Translations under genes and position numbers: made by a program
Notes under the pieces: model-generated
What the model saw: the letters and a program-made list of their open reading frames with translations, nothing else
Databases searched by the model: none
What the model was told of the DNA's origin: nothing
Shown here: positions 1-9,506 of the stretch, one piece after another
Numbering within the stretch: the first letter of the stretch is position 1
How the letters are laid out: each line of letters starts with the position of its first letter
NCBI RefSeq assembly: GCF_031082405.1
Contig: NZ_JAVHJU010000057.1
Coordinates: 434,001 to 498,000, forward strand
Direction: 5' to 3'
From: Amycolatopsis sp. A133
Lineage (GTDB): Bacteria; Actinomycetota; Actinomycetes; Mycobacteriales; Pseudonocardiaceae
Length of the DNA: 64,000 bases

Positions 1-3000
1 ACCGCGTGCAGCGGCAGCCTGGTCGCGGTCGCCCACGCCGTCGCCCTGCTGCGCAGCGGGGCCGCGGAACTGGCACTGGCGGGCGGCATCAGCGTGCGGC
101 CGGTGCCGATCCGGGAGGCCGGGCACGTCCCGGTCCGCGGGGTCGAGTCGCCCGAAGGCCGGTGCCGCCCGTTCGACGAGAAGGCCACCGGGGCGGTCGG
201 CGGCGAAGGCGGCGGGATCGTCGTGCTCAAGCCGCTGCCGGCCGCGCTGGCCGACGGCGACCACGTGCACGCGGTGCTGAAGGGCATCGCGGTCAACCAC
301 AACGGCTACCGGATGGCCAGCATGAGCGCGCCGAGCCGGGCGGCCCAGACCGAGGTGATCACCGCGGCCTGGCGCGACGCCGGCGTCGACGCGGCCACCG
401 TCGGGTACGTCGAGTGCCACGGCTCGGCCACCCCGCTCGGCGACGTCGTCGAGGTCGAGGCCCTGCGCCAGGCGTTCGTCGACGCCGGCGTGACGGCCCC
501 GCACTGCGCGATCGGCTCGATCAAGGGCAACATCGGGCACCTGGACAACGCCGCCGGGGTCGCCGGGCTGGTGAAGGTACTGCTCAGCGTGCGGCGCGGC
601 GTCCGGTACCCGACCGCGCACTTCGAGACGCCCAACCCGCTGATCGACTTCGGCGGCCCGGTGCGGGTCAACCCCGCGTTCGGGCCGTGGGACGACGCCG
701 TGCCGCGGCGCGCGGGCCTCAGCTCGTTCGGGCTCACCGGGACCAACGTGCACGCCGTCGTGGAACAGGCCCCGCCGGCTCCGGTGCCCGCGGAACCGGA
801 CGGCACCGACCACCTGGTCACGGTGTCGGCGAAGTCGGCGGCCGCGCTCGCCCGCTACCGCGACCGGCTCGCCGCGTTCGCCGAGGACAGCGGGCACGGC
901 GTGCTCGCCGTCGGGCACGCGATGAACCGGGGCCGCGACGACCACCCCTTCCGGCTCGCCGTCGTCGCCGACGGACCCGGCGCTCTCGCCGCGGCCCTGC
1001 GATCCGCCGCCCTCCCGGACGCCCCCGCCGCGGACGACCCGCCGGTGGTGCTGCTCTTCTCCGGCGACGGCGGGGTTGAACCCGAGCTCTGGGACCGGCT
1101 GTGCGCGGCGTGGCCGGTCCTCGGCGAGGACCCGCTGCCCGATGAGCCGGGCCCGCGGCTGGTCGCCGTCCACCACGCCCTGCACCGGCTGGCCCGGTCG
1201 CTGGGCATCCCCGACACCCACCTCGTCGGTTCCGGCGCGGGCAACCTGTCGGTGCGGATCGCGCGCGGGGAGATGTCGCTCCAGGGCGGGCTGCAGGCCG
1301 CGACGGGCCGGGCCGTCGGTCCCGGGCACGACGCCGGACGGCTGGCCGAGGCGGTCCGCGGGTTCGTCCGGGACGGCGCGGTGCTGGTCGAGCTGGGCAC
1401 CGGCGGTGTGCTGTCGCGGACGATGCGCCGCCTCGCCCCCGAGCTCGGCTGCGTCGAGCTCGTCGCCGGTGCCGGACGGCGGCCGGTGCTGCGGCAGGTG
1501 GCGTCGCTCTACCGGCTCGGCGTCCGCCTCGACTGGGACCGCCACTACGACGGCGCGGCCGTGCCGAGGATCGAAGCCCCGGCGTACCCGCTCGAGAACG
1601 TCCGCTGCTGGTGCCGCCCGCCGGGTGCGCCGGCCGCCGAAACCCCGGCCCCGGCACCCCCACCCGCGGCGGTGTCCGATGTGGACACCGAGCGCCGGGT
1701 CGCCGAGGTGTGGGGGCGCGCGCTGGGCGAGGACGGGCTCGCGTCCGGATCGGACTACTTCGCCCTCGGCGGGACGTCGATCGCAGCGATCACCGCGTTG
1801 CGCACCATGGAACGCGACTTCGGCGTCGAGCTGACCTTCGCCGATCTGTACGGCTACCCGACCGTGCGGGCCTTCGCCGCCCGCATCCAGGCGGTGCGGG
1901 CCGAGCGCGGCCCGTCCGAAAACCTCCCCGCCATCACGGCGCTGCCGCGCGGCGGCCCGCTGCCGCTGTCGTCCGGCCAGGAACAGCTGTGGTACCTGGA
2001 CCGGCTGAACCCCGGCAGCGCGCTCTACAACATCCCGCACGACCTGCGGCTGTCCGGCCCGCTCGACGAAACGGCGCTCACCGGCGCGGTGCACGACCTG
2101 CTCGCCCGGCACGAGGTGCTGCGCACCTGCATCCCCGACGAGGACGGCGTGCCCTTCGTGGCGCTCGCCGATCCCGGGCCCCGGCTGGTGGTGCACGACC
2201 TGAGCGGGTTACCCGAAACCGAGCGGAACGCGGCGGCGGGCGAACTGGCCGACCAAGAGGCCGTCCGCCCGTTCGACCTCGCCACGGGCCCGCTGGTGCG
2301 CGTCACGCTGCTGCGCCTGGCCGCCGACGACCACGTCCTGCTGTGGACCTACCACCACATCGTCTTCGACGGCTGGTCGCCGACGATCTTCTTCCGCGAC
2401 TTCACCGAGCTGTACCACGCACGGCTGGCCGGCCGCGAGCCGGAGCTGCCCGGACTGCCGTTCCAGTTCGCCGATTTTGCGGCCTGGCAACGGGAACGCC
2501 TGTCGGGGGAGACCCTCGAGCGCGGCCTGCGGTTCTGGCGCGCCGAGCTGGCCGGGCTGCCGTCCGGGCAGCTCCCGCTGGACCGGCCGCGCCCCGCGGC
2601 CCAGCGCTTCGACGGCGGGCTCGTGGAGTTCACCGTGGCCGAACCGGCGGCCGAGGCCGCCCGCAAGTTCAGCCGCGAACACGGCGTGACGACGTTCGTC
2701 ACGATGCTCGCGCTGGTCGACGCCCTGCTGCACCGCTGGGCCGGGTTCACCGACGTCGTCGTCGGCGTGGCCACCTCGGGCCGGACGCACCCGGCGACGC
2801 ATGACCTCATGGGGTACTTCAACAACCTGCCGCCGTTCCGCACGCGCGTCGAGGGCTCGCTGACGTTCACCGATCTGGTCCGGCGCTGCGCGGACACCGT
2901 CGCGAAGGTCCTCGACCACGAGGAAATCCCCCTGGAGAAGATCGTCTCGGCGGTGTGCGGACCCCGCGAGCCCGGCCGGCAGCCGCTGTTCGACGTGGCC

Positions 3001-4917
3001 TACACCTACCAGAACGTCCCGCAGGACACCGCCGAACTGGGCGGGCTCGGCTGCTCGCGCTTCTCCGACGGCGGCACGATCGCCGGGATCGCGCCGGGCA
3101 CCGCGAAGTTCGACCTCACCGTCGGCGTCATCGACCAGCAGGACGGGCCGATGGACGGCTACTTCGAGTACGCGACGGCGCTGTTCGACCGGGAGACCGC
3201 GGCGGCGCTCGCCCGCCTGCTGCCCGGCCTGCTCGACGCCGTGCTGCGCGAACCCGGCCGCCCACTCGACGCACTCCCGGCCGTCGACGGCGAGCCGGTC
3301 CCCGCCACCACCCACCGGGAGCCCGCCATGACCGCACCTTCCCCTGTGGACAGTGACACCGTCGCCCGCGCCGAACGGGTCCTCACCGCGATCTGCGCGG
3401 ACCTGCTGACCGCCGGCGACCCGGTCCGCCCCAAGGACAACTTCTTCGACCTCGGCGGCGATTCGGTCCTCGGCGTCCGGGTGGCCGCCCGCGCGGCGAA
3501 GGACGGCGTCCACTTCACCCCGCAGCAGCTGCTGCAGTGCCGCACGCTCGCCGAGCTGGCGCGGGCCGCGGTCGTCGACGGCCCGGCGCCGGTACCCGGG
3601 CCCGTGTCGTCCGGGGCACCGGTTCCCGTCCCCGAAGCCCTCCGCGCGATCCCGCCGACCCCGATCATGCACAGCTTCCTGCAGCGGGTGCCGGACGAGG
3701 TCGGCGACTTCGTCGACGTGCACACGGTGGAGACCACCCCCGAGATCGGCGCGGCCGCGATCCGGACGGCCGTCGGGCACCTGCTGGCCCTGCACGAGCC
3801 GCTGCGCTACCGGCTGCGGCGCAACGCACTGGGCGCCCGGCTCGAGGTCGCGGACGTCACCGCGGCCGACGTGTTCGACACGAAGGTGCTCCCGCCGCTG
3901 AGCACCGACGAGGAACTCGGGATCGTCGCGGACGACTGCCTGGCGATGAAGGCGGAGATGGACCCCGCGCGCGGGCCGCTGTTCCGCGTCCGCCACTACG
4001 ACCGCGGGCGCGCCCGCGGCGGGCTGCTCGTGTTGCTGGTCAACCACTTCGTCTTCGACAACATGTCCACTGTGGTCGTCCTCGACGACCTCGACGTCCT
4101 GCTCGCCGACCTCACGGCGGGCCGCAGCCCGGCCCCGGCGCCGCGGCCGGCGCGGTGGCGGGAGTGGGCCGAGCACCTGCGGGCGATGGCGGCCTCGGAC
4201 GAGCTGTCCGGGGAACTCACCTACTGGACGGCGACCCTGCAGGCGGCCGCGGCCGCGGGGACCGTCGGCGGCTCGCCCGGCGACGGCATCACCACCCGGA
4301 CGCTGGCGGATCCGGCGGTCGCCGCGCTGCTGTCCGCCGGCGGTGCCGAGGGCCGGGAGGCGGCGCTGTGCGCGGTGTCGTACGGCCTGGCCCGGTGGCA
4401 GGACGCGCCGATCGCGTTCGTGATGACCGAGGGGGAGGCGACGCCCAACCCGTTCCGGCTGGCCGGCCGCGGCCCGTCGGTCGGCTGGTTCACCACCCTG
4501 CACCCGCTGGTGCTGCCGGTCGAAGCGGGCAGCGCGGCCCGGGACGGCCTGCCGGAGATCGCCGACCGCGCGCGGTCGGTGCCGAACGACGGCGTCGGGT
4601 ACGGGATCCTGCGCCACCTCTCGCCGGACTCGCCGGGCACCGCCCGGCTGCGCGCCCTGCCCGAGCCGGAGGTCCTGGTGCTGCACGGGCCGAGCGACAC
4701 CTCCGCGTTCGACTCCGGCGTCCGCCTGCTGCGGACCCGCTGGGACCTGTCGGTGAACCTCAAACGCGCGGTCGCGTCGTGGTTCCCGCTGGTCGTCACG
4801 AGCGCGGTGCGCGACGGCGCACTGCGGCTGGCCGTGGCCGGCGGCGTCGGCCAGGACCGGCTGGACGCGCTCGCCGACGAGATCACGGGCGCCTTCACCG
4901 AACTGCCCGGCGCGTGA
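1..4917 (+). CDS. Hybrid PKS-NRPS megasynthase, 3' part
   Basis: The 1,638 visible residues enter from beyond the left edge inside a ketosynthase: the first codons read TACSGS (catalytic Cys at residue 3), and both triad His follow at about 140 (ECHGSATPLGD) and 180 (NIGHLD). An acyltransferase-like stretch (about 350-535) is short and reads GSGAG at about 410 where GHSxG is expected, so it is probably inactive. Next come an ACP (LGGTS, Ser about 593), a full condensation domain with HHIVFDG at about 785, a PCP (LGGDS, Ser about 1155) and a last condensation/epimerisation-type domain with NHFVFDN at about 1348 and E-domain-like VGWFT and GYGILRHL. No adenylation or thioesterase domain is present, so amino-acid loading and release must come from elsewhere. 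Its stop overlaps the next start (GTGA). The product cannot be told from this fragment. Confidence 0.93.
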   Translation, partial: TACSGSLVAVAHAVALLRSGAAELALAGGISVRPVPIREAGHVPVRGVESPEGRCRPFDEKATGAVGGEGGGIVVLKPLPAALADGDHVHAVLKGIAVNHNGYRMASMSAPSRAAQTEVITAAWRDAGVDAATVGYVECHGSATPLGDVVEVEALRQAFVDAGVTAPHCAIGSIKGNIGHLDNAAGVAGLVKVLLSVRRGVRYPTAHFETPNPLIDFGGPVRVNPAFGPWDDAVPRRAGLSSFGLTGTNVHAVVEQAPPAPVPAEPDGTDHLVTVSAKSAAALARYRDRLAAFAEDSGHGVLAVGHAMNRGRDDHPFRLAVVADGPGALAAALRSAALPDAPAADDPPVVLLFSGDGGVEPELWDRLCAAWPVLGEDPLPDEPGPRLVAVHHALHRLARSLGIPDTHLVGSGAGNLSVRIARGEMSLQGGLQAATGRAVGPGHDAGRLAEAVRGFVRDGAVLVELGTGGVLSRTMRRLAPELGCVELVAGAGRRPVLRQVASLYRLGVRLDWDRHYDGAAVPRIEAPAYPLENVRCWCRPPGAPAAETPAPAPPPAAVSDVDTERRVAEVWGRALGEDGLASGSDYFALGGTSIAAITALRTMERDFGVELTFADLYGYPTVRAFAARIQAVRAERGPSENLPAITALPRGGPLPLSSGQEQLWYLDRLNPGSALYNIPHDLRLSGPLDETALTGAVHDLLARHEVLRTCIPDEDGVPFVALADPGPRLVVHDLSGLPETERNAAAGELADQEAVRPFDLATGPLVRVTLLRLAADDHVLLWTYHHIVFDGWSPTIFFRDFTELYHARLAGREPELPGLPFQFADFAAWQRERLSGETLERGLRFWRAELAGLPSGQLPLDRPRPAAQRFDGGLVEFTVAEPAAEAARKFSREHGVTTFVTMLALVDALLHRWAGFTDVVVGVATSGRTHPATHDLMGYFNNLPPFRTRVEGSLTFTDLVRRCADTVAKVLDHEEIPLEKIVSAVCGPREPGRQPLFDVAYTYQNVPQDTAELGGLGCSRFSDGGTIAGIAPGTAKFDLTVGVIDQQDGPMDGYFEYATALFDRETAAALARLLPGLLDAVLREPGRPLDALPAVDGEPVPATTHREPAMTAPSPVDSDTVARAERVLTAICADLLTAGDPVRPKDNFFDLGGDSVLGVRVAARAAKDGVHFTPQQLLQCRTLAELARAAVVDGPAPVPGPVSSGAPVPVPEALRAIPPTPIMHSFLQRVPDEVGDFVDVHTVETTPEIGAAAIRTAVGHLLALHEPLRYRLRRNALGARLEVADVTAADVFDTKVLPPLSTDEELGIVADDCLAMKAEMDPARGPLFRVRHYDRGRARGGLLVLLVNHFVFDNMSTVVVLDDLDVLLADLTAGRSPAPAPRPARWREWAEHLRAMAASDELSGELTYWTATLQAAAAAGTVGGSPGDGITTRTLADPAVAALLSAGGAEGREAALCAVSYGLARWQDAPIAFVMTEGEATPNPFRLAGRGPSVGWFTTLHPLVLPVEAGSAARDGLPEIADRARSVPNDGVGYGILRHLSPDSPGTARLRALPEPEVLVLHGPSDTSAFDSGVRLLRTRWDLSVNLKRAVASWFPLVVTSAVRDGALRLAVAGGVGQDRLDALADEITGAFTELPGA

Positions 4918-5900
4918 TCGCCCTCGCCGCCTCGGCGTGGTACCTGCCGGAGACGTCCATCGCCGTCACCGAGCTGCCCGAGCTGGCTTCGCTGTCCGAC
5001 ACCGAGCGCGCGACCTGCGCCGCACTGGGCATCGACCGGGTGCCCGCCGACGACACGCTCACCGCGGCCGAGCTGGCCGCCCGCGCGGGACGGCGGGTGC
5101 TCGCCACCGCGGGCCTCGGCGCCGACGACGTCGACGTCGTCTTGACGGTGGAGCCGCGGGCCCCGCAGACGTTGGTCAGCTCGGAAGCGACCCGGCTGCA
5201 GGCGATGCTCGGCGCCGGGCGCGCGATGGCGTTTTCCGTCGGTGGCCTCGGCTGCGCGTCGCTGACCCCGGCGCTGCTCGCCGCGAGCGGGCTGCTGCGC
5301 GCCGATCCGGGCCTGGCGAACGTTCTGGTCCTGCACGGGAGCAAACCCGCCACCCCCGGGCGCTACCGCCACCCCGTCACGGTCAACGGCGACAGCGGCG
5401 GCGCGCTTCTGCTGCGCCGCCGGGGATCGCTCCGGATCCGGGACATCCTGCTGGAGACGAACGGTGCCTACGCGGACCTGTTCCGGGTCGAATACCGCGA
5501 CGAGGAGTTCGCGCGGTGGCGGGAGGAGTGCACCGATCCGGCGGTCTATTCGTTCCGGCTGGCGGTGGAGACCCGCAACCGGCTGCGGGGGCTGGTCACC
5601 CGCCTCCTCGGCCGCAACGGGCTGAGCCTCGGCGACGTCCCGTGCTGCCTGACGCAGAACCTGTCCACGGCCGCGTTCCGGAACTGGTCGGAGGCGATCG
5701 GCGTCCCGATCGCAAAAGCGTGCTTCGACAACCTGGCCCGCTACGGCCACCTCGGACCCAACGACGTCTTCTTCAACCTCTCCAGCGCCCGGGAGACCGG
5801 AGAGTTCGACGGCCGCGCGGTGCTGCTCAACATCAGCCCCTCCGCGGCTTGGAGCGCGCTGCTGGTCACCACCGGCGGCACGACGGCCCACGAGCTGTGA
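4914..5900 (+). CDS. KAS III/FabH-like ketoacyl-ACP synthase family protein
   Basis: 328 residues with a thiolase-fold layout like FabH. The GTG start lies inside the stop of the preceding PKS-NRPS gene (GTGA), so the two are translationally coupled. The probable nucleophile is Cys114 in GGLGCAS. The FabH His motif (HQAN) reads TQNL and the FabH Asn motif (GN) reads GH in RYGHLG, so the normal Cys-His-Asn triad is rearranged. Known divergent KAS III-like proteins act as starter-unit synthases or as acyl/ester transferases that modify or release products. Its position suggests it acts on the megasynthase product; the exact reaction is inferred only. Confidence 0.85.
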   Translation: MIALAASAWYLPETSIAVTELPELASLSDTERATCAALGIDRVPADDTLTAAELAARAGRRVLATAGLGADDVDVVLTVEPRAPQTLVSSEATRLQAMLGAGRAMAFSVGGLGCASLTPALLAASGLLRADPGLANVLVLHGSKPATPGRYRHPVTVNGDSGGALLLRRRGSLRIRDILLETNGAYADLFRVEYRDEEFARWREECTDPAVYSFRLAVETRNRLRGLVTRLLGRNGLSLGDVPCCLTQNLSTAAFRNWSEAIGVPIAKACFDNLARYGHLGPNDVFFNLSSARETGEFDGRAVLLNISPSAAWSALLVTTGGTTAHEL

Positions 5901-5901
5901 G

Positions 5902-5934
5902 CCCCGGGGCGGGCGGAAGCCGCCCGCCCCGGGG
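5902..5934. terminator. Bidirectional terminator hairpin
   Basis: A perfect 15-bp G+C stem (5902-5916 with 5920-5934) and a 3-nt loop sit 1 bp after the KAS III-like stop and 11 bp before the end of the opposing VWA gene. The convergent position fits a shared terminator. Confidence 0.85.
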
Positions 5935-5945
5935 AGTTCACCGGA

Positions 5946-7820
5946 TCACCGCTTGCAGGGGTGGCCCGCCGGGTGCGCGGCGGTGCCGTGCACGTCGGCC
6001 TGGGACTCCGCGAGCACGATCTTCGCCAGCGGGGTTTCCAGCGCGACGGCCTGCTGCTTCACGACGCCGTCCGCGATCGTCTGGCCGTTCAGCTTCAGCG
6101 AGCCGACGACCAGCGCGATGGTCAGCGGCGCCGAGCCCACCGCGACCGAGACGCCGTTGATCTTCAGCGAAGCAACGCTGGAACTGCCGGTCAGCGCCGG
6201 GGCGAGCCCGCCCGGAGCCGGCTGGCAGGTCGCCGCCGCCTGGGACTGGATCACGCCCAGCTCGATGGTCAGCCCGAGCGTGCTGATCACCGTCTTGTCG
6301 ATCTTGGCCGACGCCTGCGCGTGGTCACCGGCCGCCGGAGCCGCCGACTGGTTGTCCGGCGTCAGGTCGGTCGCGGAGGTCAGCGCGTGGGTCTGCACGT
6401 TGATCAGGCCGGCGTTGAGCGTCGCGTCGAGGACGGACTTGCTGTCGTCGGCGCAGGGCAGGTTCGCCGGGTTCGCCACGGCGGCGGTGATGCCGATGAC
6501 GTTCGCGGCGGTGCCGGTGCAGGAGAAGACGCCGTCGCGGTCGTCGTCGACGATCGTGCCGACACCGGTGGGGTCGACCAGCCCGGCGCCGGCCGGGGCC
6601 GAGAGCGTCACGGTGAACGTCTCGTCCGGCTCGTCGACGGTGTCCGGGTTGACCAGCACGGTCACCGGCTTGGCCGTCTCGCCGGGTGCGAAGGTCACGT
6701 CACCACTCGCCGCCTGGTAGTCGGCCGGTGCGGTCGCGGTGCCGTTGGCGGTGGCGTAGTGGACCGACACCGGGTTCGGGCTCGCGCCGCCGAGCAGCGA
6801 CACGGTGAAGGTGGCCGGGACCGGCGCGCCGCCGGAACCCTCGGCCACCGTGACGTCGTTGATGCTCAGGCCCAGCACGCGCACGGTCGTCGTCTCGACG
6901 AACCCGCGGGACACGCCGTCGACCAGGTAGTCGACCGTGCAGTGGTAGGTGCCGGGCGCAGCGTCGGCCGCGGCGGTGACGGTTTCGGTGAACGTCGCGA
7001 CGTCCCCGCTGGGCACCTTGACGCTCGCCGGGGCGTTGGTGACCGTCAGCTGCGGGTCGCAGGTGGTGACCTTCGGCGTCACCGTCACCTCGATGGACTT
7101 GATGCCGGCGAGGATGGCCTGCGAGACCTCGTCCGAGGGCACGTTGTTCAGCAGCACGCCCCCGGTGGCCGTGGCGATCGCACTGGCCTGGCCGTCGGCG
7201 TCCAGCGCGCCGACGTTGACCGCGACCACGCGGATGTTCGCCGCCTTGAGCGCGTCGACGGTCTGGGCGAGGGTGTGCCCGCCGCTGGGGTCGTGCGACG
7301 GCGCGTCGCCGAACCAGGCGATGATGCGGGTGCCGTCCGGGCGGAAGGCGACCGCGCCGGTGGCCAGCTCGTAGAGGGCGTTGAGGTCGGCTTCGGGGAA
7401 GTCGCCGCCACCGCCCGCCGACCACTGGTTGATCCCGGCCTGGACCGCGGCGGTGTCGCCGGTGATGCCCTGGTTGACCTTGAAGGGCACGGAGTCGGTG
7501 AAGTCCTTGTACTCGGCGACGCCGAACCGCGCGGTCGGCTGCGCGGCGAGCACGTCGCTCGTGATGGCGCCGGCGTTCGTGCGGACGTCGGTGATCGCGC
7601 CGCTCATGCTGCCGGTGGTGTCGGCGAGCAGGACGAGGTCGGGGTTCGGGGGGACGGCGGAGGTGGTGACGTGCTTGGTGATGCCGGTGCTCTGCCCCGC
7701 GGCGAGCGTGAGGTCGACGGTGGCCGGATCGACCCCGGGCGGCGCCGCGGCCGCCACCGCGGCCGGGGTGAGCAAGGCACTGATCGTGATCAGCGCGACG
7801 AACGATGATCTCCGCGACAT
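5946..7820 (-). CDS. Secreted VWA and Calx-beta domain protein
   Basis: 624 residues. The N-terminus is a signal peptide (Arg-rich start, hydrophobic residues 7-26). A von Willebrand A-type domain (about 60-245) carries a MIDAS-like DTTGSMS at 67-73, with Thr in place of the first Ser, and binds a metal in such folds. A central beta domain with two Cys (about 250-300) is followed by a Calx-beta domain (about 305-415) ending in an acidic VDDD. The C-terminal 200 residues resemble cell-surface beta domains that I cannot name. A good ribosome site (AAGGGAAG) precedes the ATG. It is likely an exported adhesion or matrix protein. It is convergent with the PKS-NRPS unit and not obviously part of that pathway. 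Confidence 0.85.
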   Translation of the reverse strand: MSRRSSFVALITISALLTPAAVAAAAPPGVDPATVDLTLAAGQSTGITKHVTTSAVPPNPDLVLLADTTGSMSGAITDVRTNAGAITSDVLAAQPTARFGVAEYKDFTDSVPFKVNQGITGDTAAVQAGINQWSAGGGGDFPEADLNALYELATGAVAFRPDGTRIIAWFGDAPSHDPSGGHTLAQTVDALKAANIRVVAVNVGALDADGQASAIATATGGVLLNNVPSDEVSQAILAGIKSIEVTVTPKVTTCDPQLTVTNAPASVKVPSGDVATFTETVTAAADAAPGTYHCTVDYLVDGVSRGFVETTTVRVLGLSINDVTVAEGSGGAPVPATFTVSLLGGASPNPVSVHYATANGTATAPADYQAASGDVTFAPGETAKPVTVLVNPDTVDEPDETFTVTLSAPAGAGLVDPTGVGTIVDDDRDGVFSCTGTAANVIGITAAVANPANLPCADDSKSVLDATLNAGLINVQTHALTSATDLTPDNQSAAPAAGDHAQASAKIDKTVISTLGLTIELGVIQSQAAATCQPAPGGLAPALTGSSSVASLKINGVSVAVGSAPLTIALVVGSLKLNGQTIADGVVKQQAVALETPLAKIVLAESQADVHGTAAHPAGHPCKR

Positions 7821-8265
7821 GACTTCCCTTCGAAGGCCGGATTACTGCGGGTTGCCTCGGGAAGACGGAACGGCGGGGATTTTGTTAGCGAGCCGGGAGA
7901 ACGTCACCCGGAGCGCCCTGTGTCAAGGAGCTCAACGGGGCACGCCACCGGATCGGGGCCACCCGGACCACGGGCGCGCTGGGCCGGAACACTGAAGATC
8001 ACGGGATGGGATTCACTCGATCCAGCGATGAAGCCGGACCGGACCGGCACGATCGGTACCGGCCGGTGGGCGGGATCTTGGCGGTTTTCGCCGTGCGTGA
8101 CGTGGATTTACGCCCGGATGTCGTAACGCGCAGCGCCGTTCCGGTGCCTCGCCGCGGGTCCGGCTCGGCTGCCGGAAGGTCGCGAATGAGTCATTCGCGA
8201 CGCCGGAGGTCCCCAATGAGTCATTCGCGACCCCCGGACCCGGGCCGGACCCGGGCCTGTCCCGA
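7821..8265. other. Intergenic region with VWA gene promoter and palindromes
   Basis: 445 bp between the leftward VWA gene and the end of the carotenoid operon. It must hold the VWA promoter next to 7820; no clear -35/-10 could be assigned. The part near 8179-8231 holds a palindrome pair (separate entry). No coding sequence is credible here. Confidence 0.6.
8179..8231. repeat. Paired intergenic palindrome, AATGAGTCATT core
   Basis: First copy (8179-8201) is a 23-bp palindrome with one central base and core CGCGAATGAGTCATTCGCG. The second (about 8215-8231) keeps the core and the right arm, but its left arm is changed to cccc. They lie 35 bp past the last gene of the leftward operon and could form its terminator, or be a dispersed genome repeat. 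Confidence 0.7.
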
Positions 8266-9501
8266 TCAGCCGGAGCGAGGCCGGGGGCCGAGGTCGGCGA
8301 GCACCGCCCGGGCCGCTCGCGTTCCGGAAGCCAGCGCGCCCTGGAGGGAACTCGTGTCCCGGTGATCCCCGCACACGTACCGGCCCTCGCCCAGCCGGAC
8401 CTCGCGCCGGAGCTCGTGCGGGGACGGCATCGCCGGGAGCCCGTGGGTGATCTCGTACCGGCCGACCAGGGGCCAGCGGGTCGCGTCCGTGCGGTACATC
8501 CGGCCCAGCGCCCGGCGCACCTCGTCCTCCGGCAGCGTGGTCAGGGCCGACGCGCTCACGAGCGCGGCTCCCGGCGGGGCGTAGGACGGGCACACCTCGC
8601 TGACCACGCTGGTGCTGGTCAGCGGCCCGCCCCGCGCGTCGATCACGATGACCGGCTCGCGCAACGGCGATCGCGGTGGCGCGAAGTACCACGTGGTCCC
8701 GCTGTTCCACCGCGGCTCGGCGACGCCGGTGAGGCGGGCGGCCGTCGAGCCGTCGGTCGCGACGACGACCGCGCGGGCCGTGCGGACCTCGCCGCCGGCC
8801 GTGCGGACCCGGCCCGGCCGGACCTCCTCGACCGGGGTGCCCGTCCGGACGGCCGCCGTCGGCAGGGAGCGGGCGAGCTGCCGCGGCAGCTCACCCATGC
8901 CCAGCGCCGGCAGCGACGGGGCCGAGCGCAGGAAACTGCGCCACACCAGCTGGAAGAAGCGGGCCGAGGTGGTCAGCCCGGCTTCCAGGAACACCCCGGA
9001 GAGGAACGGCCGGAACACGGTCTCCACGGCCCGCGCGGACACCCCGGCGCGCTGCAGCTCGCCGAGCGTCGTGCGGTCGTCGCGGTCGATGATCGCCTGG
9101 GCCGGCCCCGCGGCGACGCGGGCGGACAGTGCGCCGAGCGCGGCCAGGTCCTTCGCCGACAGGTAGCGCCGGGCCGCGATGTCGCGCAGCGCCTTGGGCG
9201 TGTCCAGGGGGTTCCCCAGCAGGGAGACGCGGTCGTCGTCGGCCACCCGGACCGCGCGCCAGAACCGGCCGAGGTCCAGGGCGCCGACGTCCACCAGGCG
9301 CCGGATCGCCGGGTAGGCCGGGTTGAGGATCTGGAACCCGCGGTCGAGCCGGAACCCGTCGACGACGTCGGTGCGCACCCGCCCGCCCACGTCGTCGGCG
9401 GCTTCCAGCACCACGCACGCCACCCCGGCCCGGTGCAGGGTCACGGCGGCGGCCAGCCCGGCGAGCCCGGCGCCGACGATGACGGCTTCGTGGTCGGCCA
9501 T
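8266..9501 (-). CDS. FAD-dependent amine oxidase/desaturase-like oxidoreductase
   Basis: 411 residues. The N-terminal Rossmann motif VIVGAGLAGLAAAVTLHRAG is followed by a GG-doublet (DDVGGRVRT), as in amine oxidase, protoporphyrinogen oxidase and carotene desaturase families. The C-terminus has the second FAD motif (YVCGDHRDTSSLQGALASG). ATG at 9501 lies 5 bp past the crtU stop; a GTG at 9510 overlapping that stop is an alternative start. It is the last gene of the crt operon. Its sequence does not match CrtI, CrtD or CrtU closely, so it may do an extra oxidation on the carotenoid or be unrelated to it. Substrate unknown. Confidence 0.8.
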   Translation of the reverse strand: MADHEAVIVGAGLAGLAAAVTLHRAGVACVVLEAADDVGGRVRTDVVDGFRLDRGFQILNPAYPAIRRLVDVGALDLGRFWRAVRVADDDRVSLLGNPLDTPKALRDIAARRYLSAKDLAALGALSARVAAGPAQAIIDRDDRTTLGELQRAGVSARAVETVFRPFLSGVFLEAGLTTSARFFQLVWRSFLRSAPSLPALGMGELPRQLARSLPTAAVRTGTPVEEVRPGRVRTAGGEVRTARAVVVATDGSTAARLTGVAEPRWNSGTTWYFAPPRSPLREPVIVIDARGGPLTSTSVVSEVCPSYAPPGAALVSASALTTLPEDEVRRALGRMYRTDATRWPLVGRYEITHGLPAMPSPHELRREVRLGEGRYVCGDHRDTSSLQGALASGTRAARAVLADLGPRPRSG

Positions 9502-9506
9502 CCCGG

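Noticed and set aside
2209-4686. 825-codon open frame on the minus strand inside the PKS-NRPS gene
   Set aside because: Antisense shadow of a gene with clear C and PCP motifs; no family features.
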